From positions 23,028 to 87,027 of the forward strand of contig NZ_BAAAHE010000045.1 of the NCBI RefSeq assembly GCF_039525035.1: 64,000 bases of DNA, written 5' to 3'. The translations under genes were made by a program, and so were the position numbers. Position 1 is the first letter of the stretch; each line of letters starts with the position of its first letter. This document shows positions 44,406-55,774 of the stretch, piece after piece. The DNA comes from Sporichthya brevicatena. GTDB taxonomy: Bacteria > Actinomycetota > Actinomycetes > Sporichthyales > Sporichthyaceae. Under the pieces are notes generated by a model. The model ran no database searches. It was not told where the DNA came from and saw only the letters and a program-made list of their open reading frames with translations.

Positions 44406-44774
44406 TCAGACGCTGAGCAGGTCGACGACGAAGATCAGCGTCTCGCCCGGTTTGATGACGCCGCCCGCGCCCCGCTGGCCGTAGCCGAGGTGCGGCGGGA
44501 TGACGAGCTGGCGACGGCCGCCGACCTTCATGCCGGCGACGCCCTGGTCCCAGCCGGCGATGACCATGCCGGCACCGAGTTGGAACTGGAGCGGGCTGCC
44601 GCGGTTCCAGCTGGCGTCGAACTCCTCGCCGGTCGAGAACGCGACACCGACGTAGTGGACGCTCACGGTCGCGCCGGGCTTGGCCTCGGCGCCGTCGCCG
44701 ACCTTGAGGTCGGTGATGACCAGGTCCGCGGGGGGCTCGCCGCCGGGGAAGTCGATCTCGGGCTTGTCGCTCAT
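44406..44774 (-). CDS. FKBP-type peptidyl-prolyl isomerase
   Basis: A 122-residue single-domain cytoplasmic FKBP that speeds proline isomerisation. Core residues are visible: VSVHYVGVAFSTGEEFDASWNRG, FQLGAGMVIAGWDQGVAGMKVGGRRQLVIPPHLGYGQRG and TLIFVVDLLSV. No signal peptide. Its ATG overlaps the stop of the upstream dehydrogenase by 4 bp. Confidence 0.95.
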   Translation of the reverse strand: MSDKPEIDFPGGEPPADLVITDLKVGDGAEAKPGATVSVHYVGVAFSTGEEFDASWNRGSPLQFQLGAGMVIAGWDQGVAGMKVGGRRQLVIPPHLGYGQRGAGGVIKPGETLIFVVDLLSV

Positions 44775-45571
44775 CGGGTGTGCTCCGTCCTCGTGCCGAT
44801 CTCACTGCGGGGGGTACGGCCGAGCATCCGGGTCGCACGCACGATGCGGCGGACCGGGAGGTGCTTGGCGGCGGCGGTGATCACCTTCCACTGCAGGCCG
44901 GGCACGGTGACGACACGGCCGCGACGCAGCGCGGCCAGCGCGTCGTCGACGACCTTGTCCGCGGACAGCCACAGGAAGTCAGGGATGTTGTCGGTGTCCG
45001 CGCCACTGCGGGCGTGGAACTCCGTCCGGGTGAAGCCGGGGCAGGTCACGACGACGCGGACGCCGGTGCCGCGGGCCTCCTCGGCGAGGGACTCGGTGAA
45101 GGTCGTGACGTACGCCTTCGCGGCGCTGTACGTGCCGCGCGGGACGAAGCCGGCGACCGAGGAGACGTTGACGATGCCGCCGTGGCCGCGGGCCGCCATG
45201 ACCTGCAGCGCGGCGTGCGAGAGCTGCAGGACCGCGCGGACCATGACGCCCAGCACCTCGTCCTGCGCGCGGTAGTCGCTGCGCAGCACGGCCCCGGGCC
45301 CGGCCAGGCCGGCGTTGTTGACCAGCAGGTCGATCGGGCGGTCCTCGTCGAGGATCCGCTCGACGACCGCGGCGCGGGCGGCCTCGGAGCTCAGGTCGGC
45401 CGGGAGCGTCTCGACCTCGACCCCGGAGCGGGCGCGCAGCTCCGCCGCGACGCGGTCCAGCCGCGCGGAGTCGCGGGCGACGAGGACGAGATCCCAGCCG
45501 TCGGCGGCGAGCCGACGGGCGAACGCGTTGCCGATCCCCGAGGTGGGGCCGGTGATCAAGGCGGTGGGCAC
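44771..45571 (-). CDS. Short-chain dehydrogenase/reductase
   Basis: A 266-residue classical SDR. It has the nucleotide motif ITGPTSGIGNAF, NNAG (LLVNNAGLAGPG), the catalytic Ser in VNVSSVAG and the YSAAK pair. The charge pattern after beta-2 (VARDSARLD) suggests NADP. A C-terminal basic segment (HLPVRRIVRATRMLGRTP) could touch membrane. The substrate is unknown. GTG 45571 has a leaderless -10 box. Confidence 0.92.
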   Translation of the reverse strand: MPTALITGPTSGIGNAFARRLAADGWDLVLVARDSARLDRVAAELRARSGVEVETLPADLSSEAARAAVVERILDEDRPIDLLVNNAGLAGPGAVLRSDYRAQDEVLGVMVRAVLQLSHAALQVMAARGHGGIVNVSSVAGFVPRGTYSAAKAYVTTFTESLAEEARGTGVRVVVTCPGFTRTEFHARSGADTDNIPDFLWLSADKVVDDALAALRRGRVVTVPGLQWKVITAAAKHLPVRRIVRATRMLGRTPRSEIGTRTEHTR

Positions 45572-45577
45572 CTCGCG

Positions 45578-45617
45578 ACCCTACCCAAGCAGGCGGCCCC
45601 CGCACCGGCTCTACGCT
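45578..45617. promoter_or_regulatory. Divergent leaderless promoters
   Basis: On minus, TAGGGT (45583-45578) ends 6 nt before the SDR GTG. On plus, TACGCT (45612-45617) ends 6 nt before the aminotransferase ATG at 45624. Both transcripts should lack a leader. Only 28 bp separate the two -10 boxes, so the -35 regions must overlap. Confidence 0.6.
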
Positions 45618-45623
45618 GCCGGA

Positions 45624-46802
45624 ATGGGCACAGCGGGAACGACGGGGCGGATGGCGCAGCGGCTCGACGGCCTCGGGACGACGATCTTCGCCGAGATGTC
45701 CGCCCTCGCCGCCCGGACCGGGGCGGTGAACCTCGGGCAGGGCTTCCCGGACACCGACGGGCCGGCCGAGATCGTCGACGCGGTCGTCGCCGCGCTGCGG
45801 TCGGGGACGGCGAACCAGTACCCGCCGGGGCCGGGGATCCCGGCGCTGCGGACCGCGATCGCCGAGCACGACCGCCGCTTCTGGGGTCTCGACCACGACC
45901 CCGACGGCGAGATCCTCGTGACCGCCGGCGCGACCGAGGCGATCGCCGCCGCCGTGCTCGCCCTGGTGAACCCCGGTGACGAGGTTCTCGCCTTCGAACC
46001 CTGGTACGACTCCTACGCCGCGACGATCGCGATGGCCGGCGGGGTGCGGGTCCCGGTCACGATGCGGGCGCCGGAGTTCGCGATCGACCCCGACGAGCTG
46101 CGCGCCGCGGTCACGCCGCGCACCCGGCTGATCCTGCTGAACACCCCGCACAACCCGACCGGGCGCGTGCTCTCCCGGGAGGAGCTGACGGCGGTCGCGG
46201 AGGTCGCGGTGGAGCACGACCTGCTCGTCGTCTCCGACGAGGTCTACGAGCACCTGGTCTTCGACGGCGAGCACATCCCGATCTCGACGCTGCCGGGGAT
46301 GCGCGAGCGGACCGTCCGCATCTCCTCGGCGGGCAAGACCTTCTCCTTCACCGGTTGGAAGATCGGGTGGGCGTGCGGCCCGGCGGAGCTCGTCACCGCG
46401 GTCCGGACGGCGAAGCAGTTCCTCACCTACGTCTCCGGCGCCCCGTTCCAGCCCGCGATCGCCATGGCGCTCGGCCTGCCGGACTCCTACTTCACCGGCT
46501 TCCGCGACCAGCTCCGCGACCGGCGCGACCAGCTCGCCGGCGGGCTGCGCGAGCTCGGCTTCGACGTCGTCCAGCCGGCGGGGACGTACTTCGTCACCAC
46601 CGACGTCCGGCCGCTCGGGTGGACCGACGGCGTCGCGTTCTGCCGCGACCTCCCCCACCGGGCCGGCGTCGTCGCCATCCCCCTCGGCGTCTTCTACGAC
46701 GACCCGGAGCCCGGCCGCTCCCTCGTCCGCTGGGCGTTCTGCAAACGGCCCGAGGTTCTCGATGACGCCCTCGCCCGACTGCGCGTAGCGTTTTCGGGGT
46801 GA
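45624..46802 (+). CDS. Class I/II aminotransferase, DapC-like
   Basis: A 392-residue PLP aminotransferase. It resembles the mycobacterial DapC protein (Rv0858c) along its length: FAEMSALAARTGAVNLGQGFPDTDGP, NQYPPGPG, VTAGATEAIAAAVL, NTPHNPTG, SDEVYEHLVFD and the Schiff-base Lys in SSAGKTFSFTGWKIGWA. It may therefore make N-succinyl-LL-diaminopimelate for lysine and peptidoglycan, though related enzymes are kynurenine or methionine aminotransferases. Its stop overlaps the next gene by 4 bp. Confidence 0.88.
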   Translation: MGTAGTTGRMAQRLDGLGTTIFAEMSALAARTGAVNLGQGFPDTDGPAEIVDAVVAALRSGTANQYPPGPGIPALRTAIAEHDRRFWGLDHDPDGEILVTAGATEAIAAAVLALVNPGDEVLAFEPWYDSYAATIAMAGGVRVPVTMRAPEFAIDPDELRAAVTPRTRLILLNTPHNPTGRVLSREELTAVAEVAVEHDLLVVSDEVYEHLVFDGEHIPISTLPGMRERTVRISSAGKTFSFTGWKIGWACGPAELVTAVRTAKQFLTYVSGAPFQPAIAMALGLPDSYFTGFRDQLRDRRDQLAGGLRELGFDVVQPAGTYFVTTDVRPLGWTDGVAFCRDLPHRAGVVAIPLGVFYDDPEPGRSLVRWAFCKRPEVLDDALARLRVAFSG

Positions 46803-48163
46803 GACACCGCGCGCGGGTCGGCCTGATCGGGGCCCTCGCCTGCGCGCTGGCGGTGGCGCCCGGAGTTCCGGTGGCCGCGACCGCGGCGGAGGGCGGGCAC
46901 GAGACCCTGCGCGTCAGCACCGACGGCGGGCGCGGGGAGCCGAACAACGGCAGCTTCACCCCGTCGGTGTCGCGGGACGGCCGGTACGTCGCGTTCGCCT
47001 CGGAGGCCTCGAACCTCGTGCCGGGCGACACCAACCACCGGCGCGACATCTTCGTCCGCGACATGGTGGCGGGGACGACCACACGGGTCAGCGTGAGCAG
47101 CCGGGGCCGGCAGGGGAACCTCGACAGCTACAACCCCTCGATCAGCGACGACGGCCGCTTCGTCGTCTTCGACTCGTTCGCCACCAACCTCGTGCCCGAC
47201 GACCTCAACCGCGAGGGCGACGTGTTCGTGCACGACCTCGTGGAGCACACGACCACGCGCGTCAGCCGCGGGATCGACGGCAAGGAGACCGACGCCTCCA
47301 GCGGGTTCGCGACGATCAGCGGCGACGGCAACGTCATCGCGTTCGAGTCCTCGGCGACCAACCTGCGGGCGGGCCGGCCGGGCAAGGTCACCGACATCTA
47401 CCTCGTCGACCGGGCGGGCAACGTCCTCGACTGGGTGACCCGCTCCGCCACGAACGGCGAACCCAACGGCGGGAGCGGGGACATCGCGCTCTCCCACGAC
47501 GGGCAGGTCGTCGCGTTCGCCTCGGCGGCGACGAATCTCGTGCCCGGCGACACGAACCTCGCCGACGACGTCTTCGTCCGGGACCGCCGCCTGGGGTACA
47601 CGCAGCGCGTCAGCGTGAACTCGCTCGGTGGCGAGACCAACGACGACAGCGGTGCCCCGTCGATCTCGGACGACGGCCGGATCGTCGCGTTCACCTCGAA
47701 CGCCTCGAGCCTGGTCTCGCTCGTGCCCGGGACGCAGAACCTGCCGGCGTTCATCTTTCACCGCTTCAACGCCGGCGACGACAACTTCGTCTCGGACGTC
47801 TTCGTCCACGATCGGATCACCCGGCGGACCGAACTCGTGAGCGTCAGCACCGAGGGTGCGCAAGGGATTGCCGAGAGTTACGAGGCGTCAGTCAGCGGCG
47901 ACGGCACGAAGGTGGCGTTCGCGTCCTATGCCTCGGACCTCGTCCCCGGCGACGGCCGGCCGGGCAGCGAGATCTTCCTGCGCGACCTGACGACCCGGCG
48001 CACGACGCGCATCAGCGTCGACGCCGAGGACCATCAGGGCAACGGCACCAGCGTCCAGCCGGCGATCAGTGGCGACGGCCGCTGGGTCGCCTTCACCTCG
48101 GAGGCGAGCAACCTCGTCCGGGGCGACCGCAACCGCTCGGGCGACGTCTTCCTCCGACACTGA
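46799..48163 (+). CDS. Secreted TolB/PD40-type beta-propeller protein
   Basis: A 454-residue exported protein with a Sec signal (cleavage near ATAA, residue 30). About seven propeller repeats follow, of the form SxDGRYVAFxSxASNLVPGDTN-xxDIFVRD. The repeats are regular and nearly identical in several blades, as in PD40 and WD40-like propellers. Such proteins often bind other proteins or glycans outside the cell. The GTGA overlap with the aminotransferase is odd for an exported protein and suggests co-transcription. Confidence 0.85.
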   Translation: MRHRARVGLIGALACALAVAPGVPVAATAAEGGHETLRVSTDGGRGEPNNGSFTPSVSRDGRYVAFASEASNLVPGDTNHRRDIFVRDMVAGTTTRVSVSSRGRQGNLDSYNPSISDDGRFVVFDSFATNLVPDDLNREGDVFVHDLVEHTTTRVSRGIDGKETDASSGFATISGDGNVIAFESSATNLRAGRPGKVTDIYLVDRAGNVLDWVTRSATNGEPNGGSGDIALSHDGQVVAFASAATNLVPGDTNLADDVFVRDRRLGYTQRVSVNSLGGETNDDSGAPSISDDGRIVAFTSNASSLVSLVPGTQNLPAFIFHRFNAGDDNFVSDVFVHDRITRRTELVSVSTEGAQGIAESYEASVSGDGTKVAFASYASDLVPGDGRPGSEIFLRDLTTRRTTRISVDAEDHQGNGTSVQPAISGDGRWVAFTSEASNLVRGDRNRSGDVFLRH

Positions 48164-48220
48164 GCGCGCGGCACGCGGACCGTTGTCTGGGTGTGTCCGG
48201 TTTCGCAGTTCTCGGTTCGA

Positions 48221-48237
48221 CCTTGATCAGGTCAAGG
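48221..48237. promoter_or_regulatory. Operator-like dyad upstream of the zinc-finger gene
   Basis: CCTTGA-TCAGG-TCAAGG, 39 nt before the ATG at 48276. It is shorter than an HspR site and its half-site spacing differs. A MerR-type or other regulator is possible. Confidence 0.4.
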
Positions 48238-48275
48238 GAAAGTTGGGTCTCGTCAGAGGCACCCATACTCAGACC

Positions 48276-48839
48276 ATGACTCGTCGAACTGCAGCCGTGG
48301 CTCCTGGCGCACCCTCGATCGTGTCGACCCTTCCGGCGGTCGCTGAGCTCGCTGTCGAAGGTGCGACCGTCGGCGGTGGCGGCGCCCCGAGCGCGGTTCC
48401 GTCGCTGCTGCGTCCGGAGACGTACGAGTGCGCGAACTGCGGCGGCCGCTTCGAGGCGCGCAACCGCCCGACCCCGTACTGCACGAAGCAGTGCGGCGCC
48501 GAGGCCAAGACCGTCCGCTACGCCCGCAAGGCCCGCGCCGAGCACGGCACGGACCTCCCGGAGACGGTCCGCACCGCCCTGCACCGCCAGTTCGTCCACG
48601 CCCTCACCGAGTGCGCGTGGGACAAGTGGAGCGGCGAGCCCGAGCCCGGCCCCGTCGTTCCGCCGGAGGTCGAGCCGCTCGCCGAGCACCTCGACGCGCA
48701 GATCCCCGACTCCGACGTCTTCGCGCGCCGCGCGAACGGCATGAAGGTCCGGGTCCTCGCGGACTCCGAGCTCCGCCCGTGCGACGTCCAGGAGTGGGAC
48801 TCGGTCTGGCGCGACTGGGTCAACGCCCACGCCCGCTGA
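48276..48839 (+). CDS. Zinc-ribbon protein of unknown function
   Basis: A 187-residue protein with an Ala/Val/Gly-rich N-terminal 45 residues. A zinc ribbon follows, C-x2-C (YECANCGGRFEARNRP) and C-x3-C (TPYCTKQCGAEAKTVRYARKAR). The remainder is helical and contains WDKWSGEPEP. The ribbon plus basic helix suggests DNA binding and resembles the zinc-finger part of some HNH proteins, but no HNH motif is present. Its stop TGA directly abuts the convergent clpB stop (TGATCA), leaving no terminator space. Confidence 0.72.
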   Translation: MTRRTAAVAPGAPSIVSTLPAVAELAVEGATVGGGGAPSAVPSLLRPETYECANCGGRFEARNRPTPYCTKQCGAEAKTVRYARKARAEHGTDLPETVRTALHRQFVHALTECAWDKWSGEPEPGPVVPPEVEPLAEHLDAQIPDSDVFARRANGMKVRVLADSELRPCDVQEWDSVWRDWVNAHAR

Positions 48840-51428
48840 TCAGGCGCGCCTGACCTCCAGCTCCAACCCGTCCTTCGCGGCAGCGAGGTCGACGGTGACG
48901 ATGTCACCGTCGCGGACCTCGCCGGCGAGGACCTGCTTGGCGAGCTGGTCGCCGATCGCCGTCTGGATCAGCCGGCGCAGCGGCCGCGCGCCGTAGACCG
49001 GGTCGTACCCGGACAGCGCCAGCCACTCCGCCGCGGCGGGGGTGACATCGAGCGTGATGCGCCGCTCCGCGAGCCGCTTCGCCAGCCGTGCGACCTGGAT
49101 GTCGACGATCGAGGTCAGGTCCTCGGTCGTCAGCGCCCGGAAGACGACGATGTCGTCGAGCCGGTTCACGAACTCGGGCTTGAAGCTCGCGCGCACGGCA
49201 CTGAGCACTGCGTCCTTGCGCTGGTCGTCGTCCATCGTCGGGTCGACGAGGAACTGCGACCCCAGGTTCGAGGTCAGGATCAGGATCGCGTTGCGGAAGT
49301 CCACGGTGCGGCCCTGGCCGTCGGTCAGACGCCCGTCGTCGAGCACCTGCAGCAGGACGTCGAAGACCTCCGGGTGCGCCTTCTCGACCTCGTCGAGCAG
49401 CACCACCGTGTACGGGCGGCGCCGGACGGCCTCGGTGAGCTGGCCACCCTCCTCGTAGCCGACGTACCCGGGCGGGGCCCCGACGAGACGGGCGACGGAG
49501 TGCTTCTCGCCGTACTCGCTCATGTCGATCCGCACGAGGGCGTGCTCGTCGTCGAAGAGGAAGTCCGCGAGCGCCTTCGCCAGCTCGGTCTTGCCGACAC
49601 CGGTCGGACCGAGGAACAGGAAGCTGCCGGTGGGCCGGTCCGGGTCGGCGATGCCGGCCCGGGTGCGACGCACCGCGTCGGAGACGGCGCGGACGGCGTC
49701 CACCTGGCCGATCAGGCGCTTGCCGAGCTCGGACTCCATCCGGAGCAACTTCGCCGACTCGCCCTCCAGCAGCCGGCCGACCGGGATGCCGGTCCAGGCC
49801 GCGACGACGGCGGCGATGTCGTCCGCGCCGACCTCGTCGGCGACCATGACCTCGCCCCGGTCCTCCTCGGCCGCGCTCGCCTCGGCGATCTCCCGCTCGA
49901 GGGCGGGGATCTCCGCGTAGAGCAGCCGGGAGGCGTTCTCCAGGTCGCCCTCGCGCTGGTAGCGCTCGGCCTGGTTGCGACACTCGTCGAGGCGCTGCTT
50001 GAGCTCACCCACGCGGTTCAGGCCGGACTTCTCCTGCTCCCACCGGGCGGTGAGGGCCGCGAGTTGCTCCTGACGGTCCGCCAGATCCGCACGGAGGCGC
50101 TCCAGCCGTTCGGCCGACGCGGGGTCGTTCTCCCGCGCGAGCGCCATCTCCTCCATCTTCATCCGGTCGACGGTGCGCCGGAGCTCGTCGACCTCGACCG
50201 GCGAGGAGTCGATCTCCATCCGCAACCGCGAGGCCGCCTCGTCGACGAGGTCGATCGCCTTGTCGGGCAGGAACCGGCCGGTGATGTAGCGGTCCGACAG
50301 CGTCGCCGCGGCGACCAGCGCCGAGTCGGCGATCGCGACCTTGTGGTGCGCCTCGTAGCGCTCCTTCAGCCCGCGCAGGATGCCGATCGAGTCCTCGACG
50401 CTCGGTTCCCCGACGAAGACCTGCTGGAAGCGGCGCTCCAGCGCGGGATCCTTCTCGATGCGCTCTCGGTACTCGTCGAGGGTCGTCGCGCCGACCAAGC
50501 GCAGCTCGCCACGGGCGAGCATCGGCTTGAGCATGTTGCCGGCGTCCATCGAGCCCTCGGACGCGCCGGCGCCGACCATCGTGTGCAGCTCGTCGATGAA
50601 CGTGACGATCTGGCCGTCGGAGTCCTTGATCTCCTTCAGGACCGCCTTGAGCCGCTCCTCGAACTCACCGCGATACTTCGCGCCCGCGACCATCGCCGCG
50701 AGGTCGAGCGAGATCAGCCGCTTGTTGCGCAGCGACTCGGGGACGTCGCCCTCGACGATGCGCCGGGCGAGACCCTCGACGACGGCGGTCTTGCCGACGC
50801 CGGGCTCACCGATCAGCACGGGGTTGTTCTTCGTGCGCCGGGAGAGCACCTGCACGACGCGGCGGATCTCGGAGTCACGGCCGATGACCGGGTCGAGCTT
50901 GCCCTCGCGGGCGGCCGCGGTCAGGTCGACGCCGTACTTCTCCAGCGCCTGGTAGGTGCCCTCGGGGTCGGGGGTGGTCACGCGGGCGCTGCCGCGGACG
51001 TCGGCGAAGGCGTCCAGCAGCTTCTGGGGCGTGATCGAATGCTCCGCCAGCAACGTGGCGACGTGGCTCGGACCGGTCGCGAGACCGACGAGCAGGTGCT
51101 CGGTCGAGATGTACTCGTCACCGAGCTCCTTCGCGCGCTCCTCGGCGGTCGCGAGGACGGCGTACGCCTGGCGGGACATGCCGGGGGCGGAGACGGTCGA
51201 GCCGCTGGCCGACGGCAGGCGGTCCAGCATCGCCTCGGCGGCGGTCGCGATCGTGTCCGGGTTCGCGCCGGCGGCGGTCAGCAGCGGACGGGCGGTGCCG
51301 TCCGGCTGGGCGAGCAGAGCGATCAGGAGATGCACCGGCTCGACCTGGCTGTGGCCGGCCGTCGCGGCCCGGCGCACAGCGGTCGAGAAGGCCTCCTGGC
51401 TGCGAGTGGTGAGCTTGTTCGCGTCCAC
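48840..51428 (-). CDS. clpB: ClpB disaggregase
   Basis: An 862-residue Hsp100 chaperone that, with DnaK-DnaJ-GrpE, rescues aggregated proteins. It has the N-domain ([16 protein letters not shown]), AAA1 with [15 protein letters not shown], the coiled-coil M domain (about 400-530) and AAA2 with [23 protein letters not shown] and [11 protein letters not shown]. The length is typical. It follows hspR by 38 nt, so it is the last gene of the HspR-controlled operon, rather than a separate HspR target as in Streptomyces. GTG 51428 has GGGAGA upstream. Confidence 0.97.
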   Translation of the reverse strand: MDANKLTTRSQEAFSTAVRRAATAGHSQVEPVHLLIALLAQPDGTARPLLTAAGANPDTIATAAEAMLDRLPSASGSTVSAPGMSRQAYAVLATAEERAKELGDEYISTEHLLVGLATGPSHVATLLAEHSITPQKLLDAFADVRGSARVTTPDPEGTYQALEKYGVDLTAAAREGKLDPVIGRDSEIRRVVQVLSRRTKNNPVLIGEPGVGKTAVVEGLARRIVEGDVPESLRNKRLISLDLAAMVAGAKYRGEFEERLKAVLKEIKDSDGQIVTFIDELHTMVGAGASEGSMDAGNMLKPMLARGELRLVGATTLDEYRERIEKDPALERRFQQVFVGEPSVEDSIGILRGLKERYEAHHKVAIADSALVAAATLSDRYITGRFLPDKAIDLVDEAASRLRMEIDSSPVEVDELRRTVDRMKMEEMALARENDPASAERLERLRADLADRQEQLAALTARWEQEKSGLNRVGELKQRLDECRNQAERYQREGDLENASRLLYAEIPALEREIAEASAAEEDRGEVMVADEVGADDIAAVVAAWTGIPVGRLLEGESAKLLRMESELGKRLIGQVDAVRAVSDAVRRTRAGIADPDRPTGSFLFLGPTGVGKTELAKALADFLFDDEHALVRIDMSEYGEKHSVARLVGAPPGYVGYEEGGQLTEAVRRRPYTVVLLDEVEKAHPEVFDVLLQVLDDGRLTDGQGRTVDFRNAILILTSNLGSQFLVDPTMDDDQRKDAVLSAVRASFKPEFVNRLDDIVVFRALTTEDLTSIVDIQVARLAKRLAERRITLDVTPAAAEWLALSGYDPVYGARPLRRLIQTAIGDQLAKQVLAGEVRDGDIVTVDLAAAKDGLELEVRRA

Positions 51429-51466
51429 GGGGTTCTCCCTTTGCCGCGGCCACTCGGCCGCGGGGG

Positions 51467-51918
51467 TCAGCGGGGTAGATCAGGGCCGGGTCGGCGGGTC
51501 TCGCGGCGCCAGACCACGACCGCGCTCGGCGGGGGTTCGTACACCGCGGGCAGATTCACGCGGCGGTAGTTCGGCGAGGTCGCCTCGGAGGTCTTCTCCC
51601 GCAGCGCCGCGGTGACGAAGGCGAGTTCGGCCTCCAGGTCGGCGATGCGGTTGCGGAGCTGGTCGTTGGCGTTCTCGAGGTCGAGGATCCGTTTGATGCC
51701 GGCGAGGTTGACGCCCTCCTCCTGCGAGAGGCGGGCGACCTCGCGGAGGCGCTCGATGTCGCGGGCCGAATAACGCCGGCCGCGGCCCGAGGTGCGACCG
51801 GGCGACACCAGGCCCAGCCGGTCGTACTGACGCAGGGTCTGCGGGTGCAGTCCGGAGAGCTGCGCGGCCACGGAGATGACGTAGACGCCCACCTCCCAGG
51901 TCTCGTCGCGCGGGGAAC

Positions 51919-51922
<4 letters not shown>
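51467..51922 (-). CDS. hspR: Heat-shock repressor HspR (MerR family)
   Basis: A 151-residue MerR-family repressor. The winged helix is [45 protein letters not shown] leucine-rich coiled coil follows ([15 protein letters not shown]). HspR needs DnaK as co-repressor and binds HAIR sites; two are present upstream of dnaK. Its start overlaps the dnaJ stop by 4 bp. Confidence 0.96.
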
Positions 51923-53082
<1,160 letters not shown>

Positions 53083-53122
53083 CTCTACGCCGCCCCTCCC
53101 TTCGTGCTCAAGTGATTGTTCG

Positions 53123-53751
53123 TCAGTTCTGACCGGCCGGGTCCGGTTCCGCGACCTTGACCCGCGCCGGCCGGATGATCCGTTCGCCGACCCGGTAGCC
53201 GGGCTGGAGGATCTGGACGCACGTCGCCTCGGAGACCTCCGCCGAGTACTCGTGCATCAGCGCCTCGTGGACGTTCGGGTCGAACGCGTCGCCCTCGGCG
53301 CCGAAGGCCTGGAGGCCGAGCTTGTTCAACGTGGCCTCCAACCCCTCCGCCACCACCTTGAAGCCACCGACGAGCTCTCCGTGGTCCCGCGCCCGGCCGA
53401 TGTCGTCGAGCACGGGCAGCAGCTCGGAGAGCACCGCGATCGACGCGAGCTCCCGCACGGCCTCGCGGTCCCGGTCGACCCGCTTGCGGTAGTTGGCGTA
53501 CTCCGCCGTCACCCGCTGCAGGTCCGCGGTCCGCTCCGCGAGCTCCGCCTCCACGGCCCCGTCGTTCGGCCCGCCGACGGACCCGGGCGGGGCCATCGGC
53601 GGCGTCATGCTCGGAGCCCCGCCGGGAGCCGCGTCGCTGACGCCACCACCCGGAACTGAGGCGGCGTCAGGACGGACCTCACCCGTGGTCGGGTCGATGC
53701 GCCGCTTGTCACGGATCACCGGCTCGAACGGAGTCTGCTCGTTCTCGGTAG

Positions 53752-53755
<4 letters not shown>
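53123..53755 (-). CDS. grpE: GrpE nucleotide-exchange factor
   Basis: A 210-residue GrpE that releases ADP from DnaK. The N-terminal 70 residues are proline/glycine-rich and disordered. The coiled coil (about 72-110, [28 protein letters not shown]) and the C-terminal beta domain ([32 protein letters not shown]) are intact. The GTGA overlap with dnaK couples their translation. Confidence 0.96.
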
Positions 53756-55605
<1,850 letters not shown>

Positions 55606-55619
55606 TGGTTCCTCCACAA

Positions 55620-55692
55620 GTTGAGCTTCCTGCGCTCAGGTTATGAGGGTGGTCGCCCCACCGTCAAATTCCTTGAGTCTGATCGGCTCAAC
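55620..55692 (-). promoter_or_regulatory. dnaK promoter with two HspR (HAIR) operators
   Basis: On the minus strand, GTTGAGC-N7-ACTCAAG (55692-55672) and CCTGAGC-N7-GCTCAAC (55640-55620) match the HAIR consensus CTTGAGT-N7-ACTCAAG with few changes. Between them are TTGACG (55667-55662) and CATAAC (55645-55640) with a 16-nt spacer. HspR at both sites would cover both promoter boxes. Confidence 0.85.
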
Positions 55693-55740
55693 CATGCCCG
55701 TGACCTGCCTATTCCCGGCTCCGGACGCGGGCAGGCGGAA

Positions 55741-55764
55741 GCTCCCCGGCCCGGGCCGGGGAGC
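55741..55764 (-). terminator. GC-rich hairpin after the M4 protease gene
   Basis: A perfect 24-nt palindrome with 12-nt arms (GCTCCCCGGCCC), starting 10 nt after the protease stop. It has no loop or T-run in the linear sequence, but in RNA it could fold with a small central loop. It insulates the dnaK promoter. Confidence 0.65.
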
Positions 55765-55774
55765 GTCGGACGGG

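Noticed and set aside
48221..48237. A HAIR (HspR) site for the zinc-ribbon gene
   Set aside because: The half-sites CCTTGA/TCAAGG have a 5-nt gap, not the N7 gap and 7-bp halves of HAIR.
49374..51569. A 731-codon plus-strand frame opposite clpB
   Set aside because: It mirrors the ClpB coding frame and has no recognisable motif.
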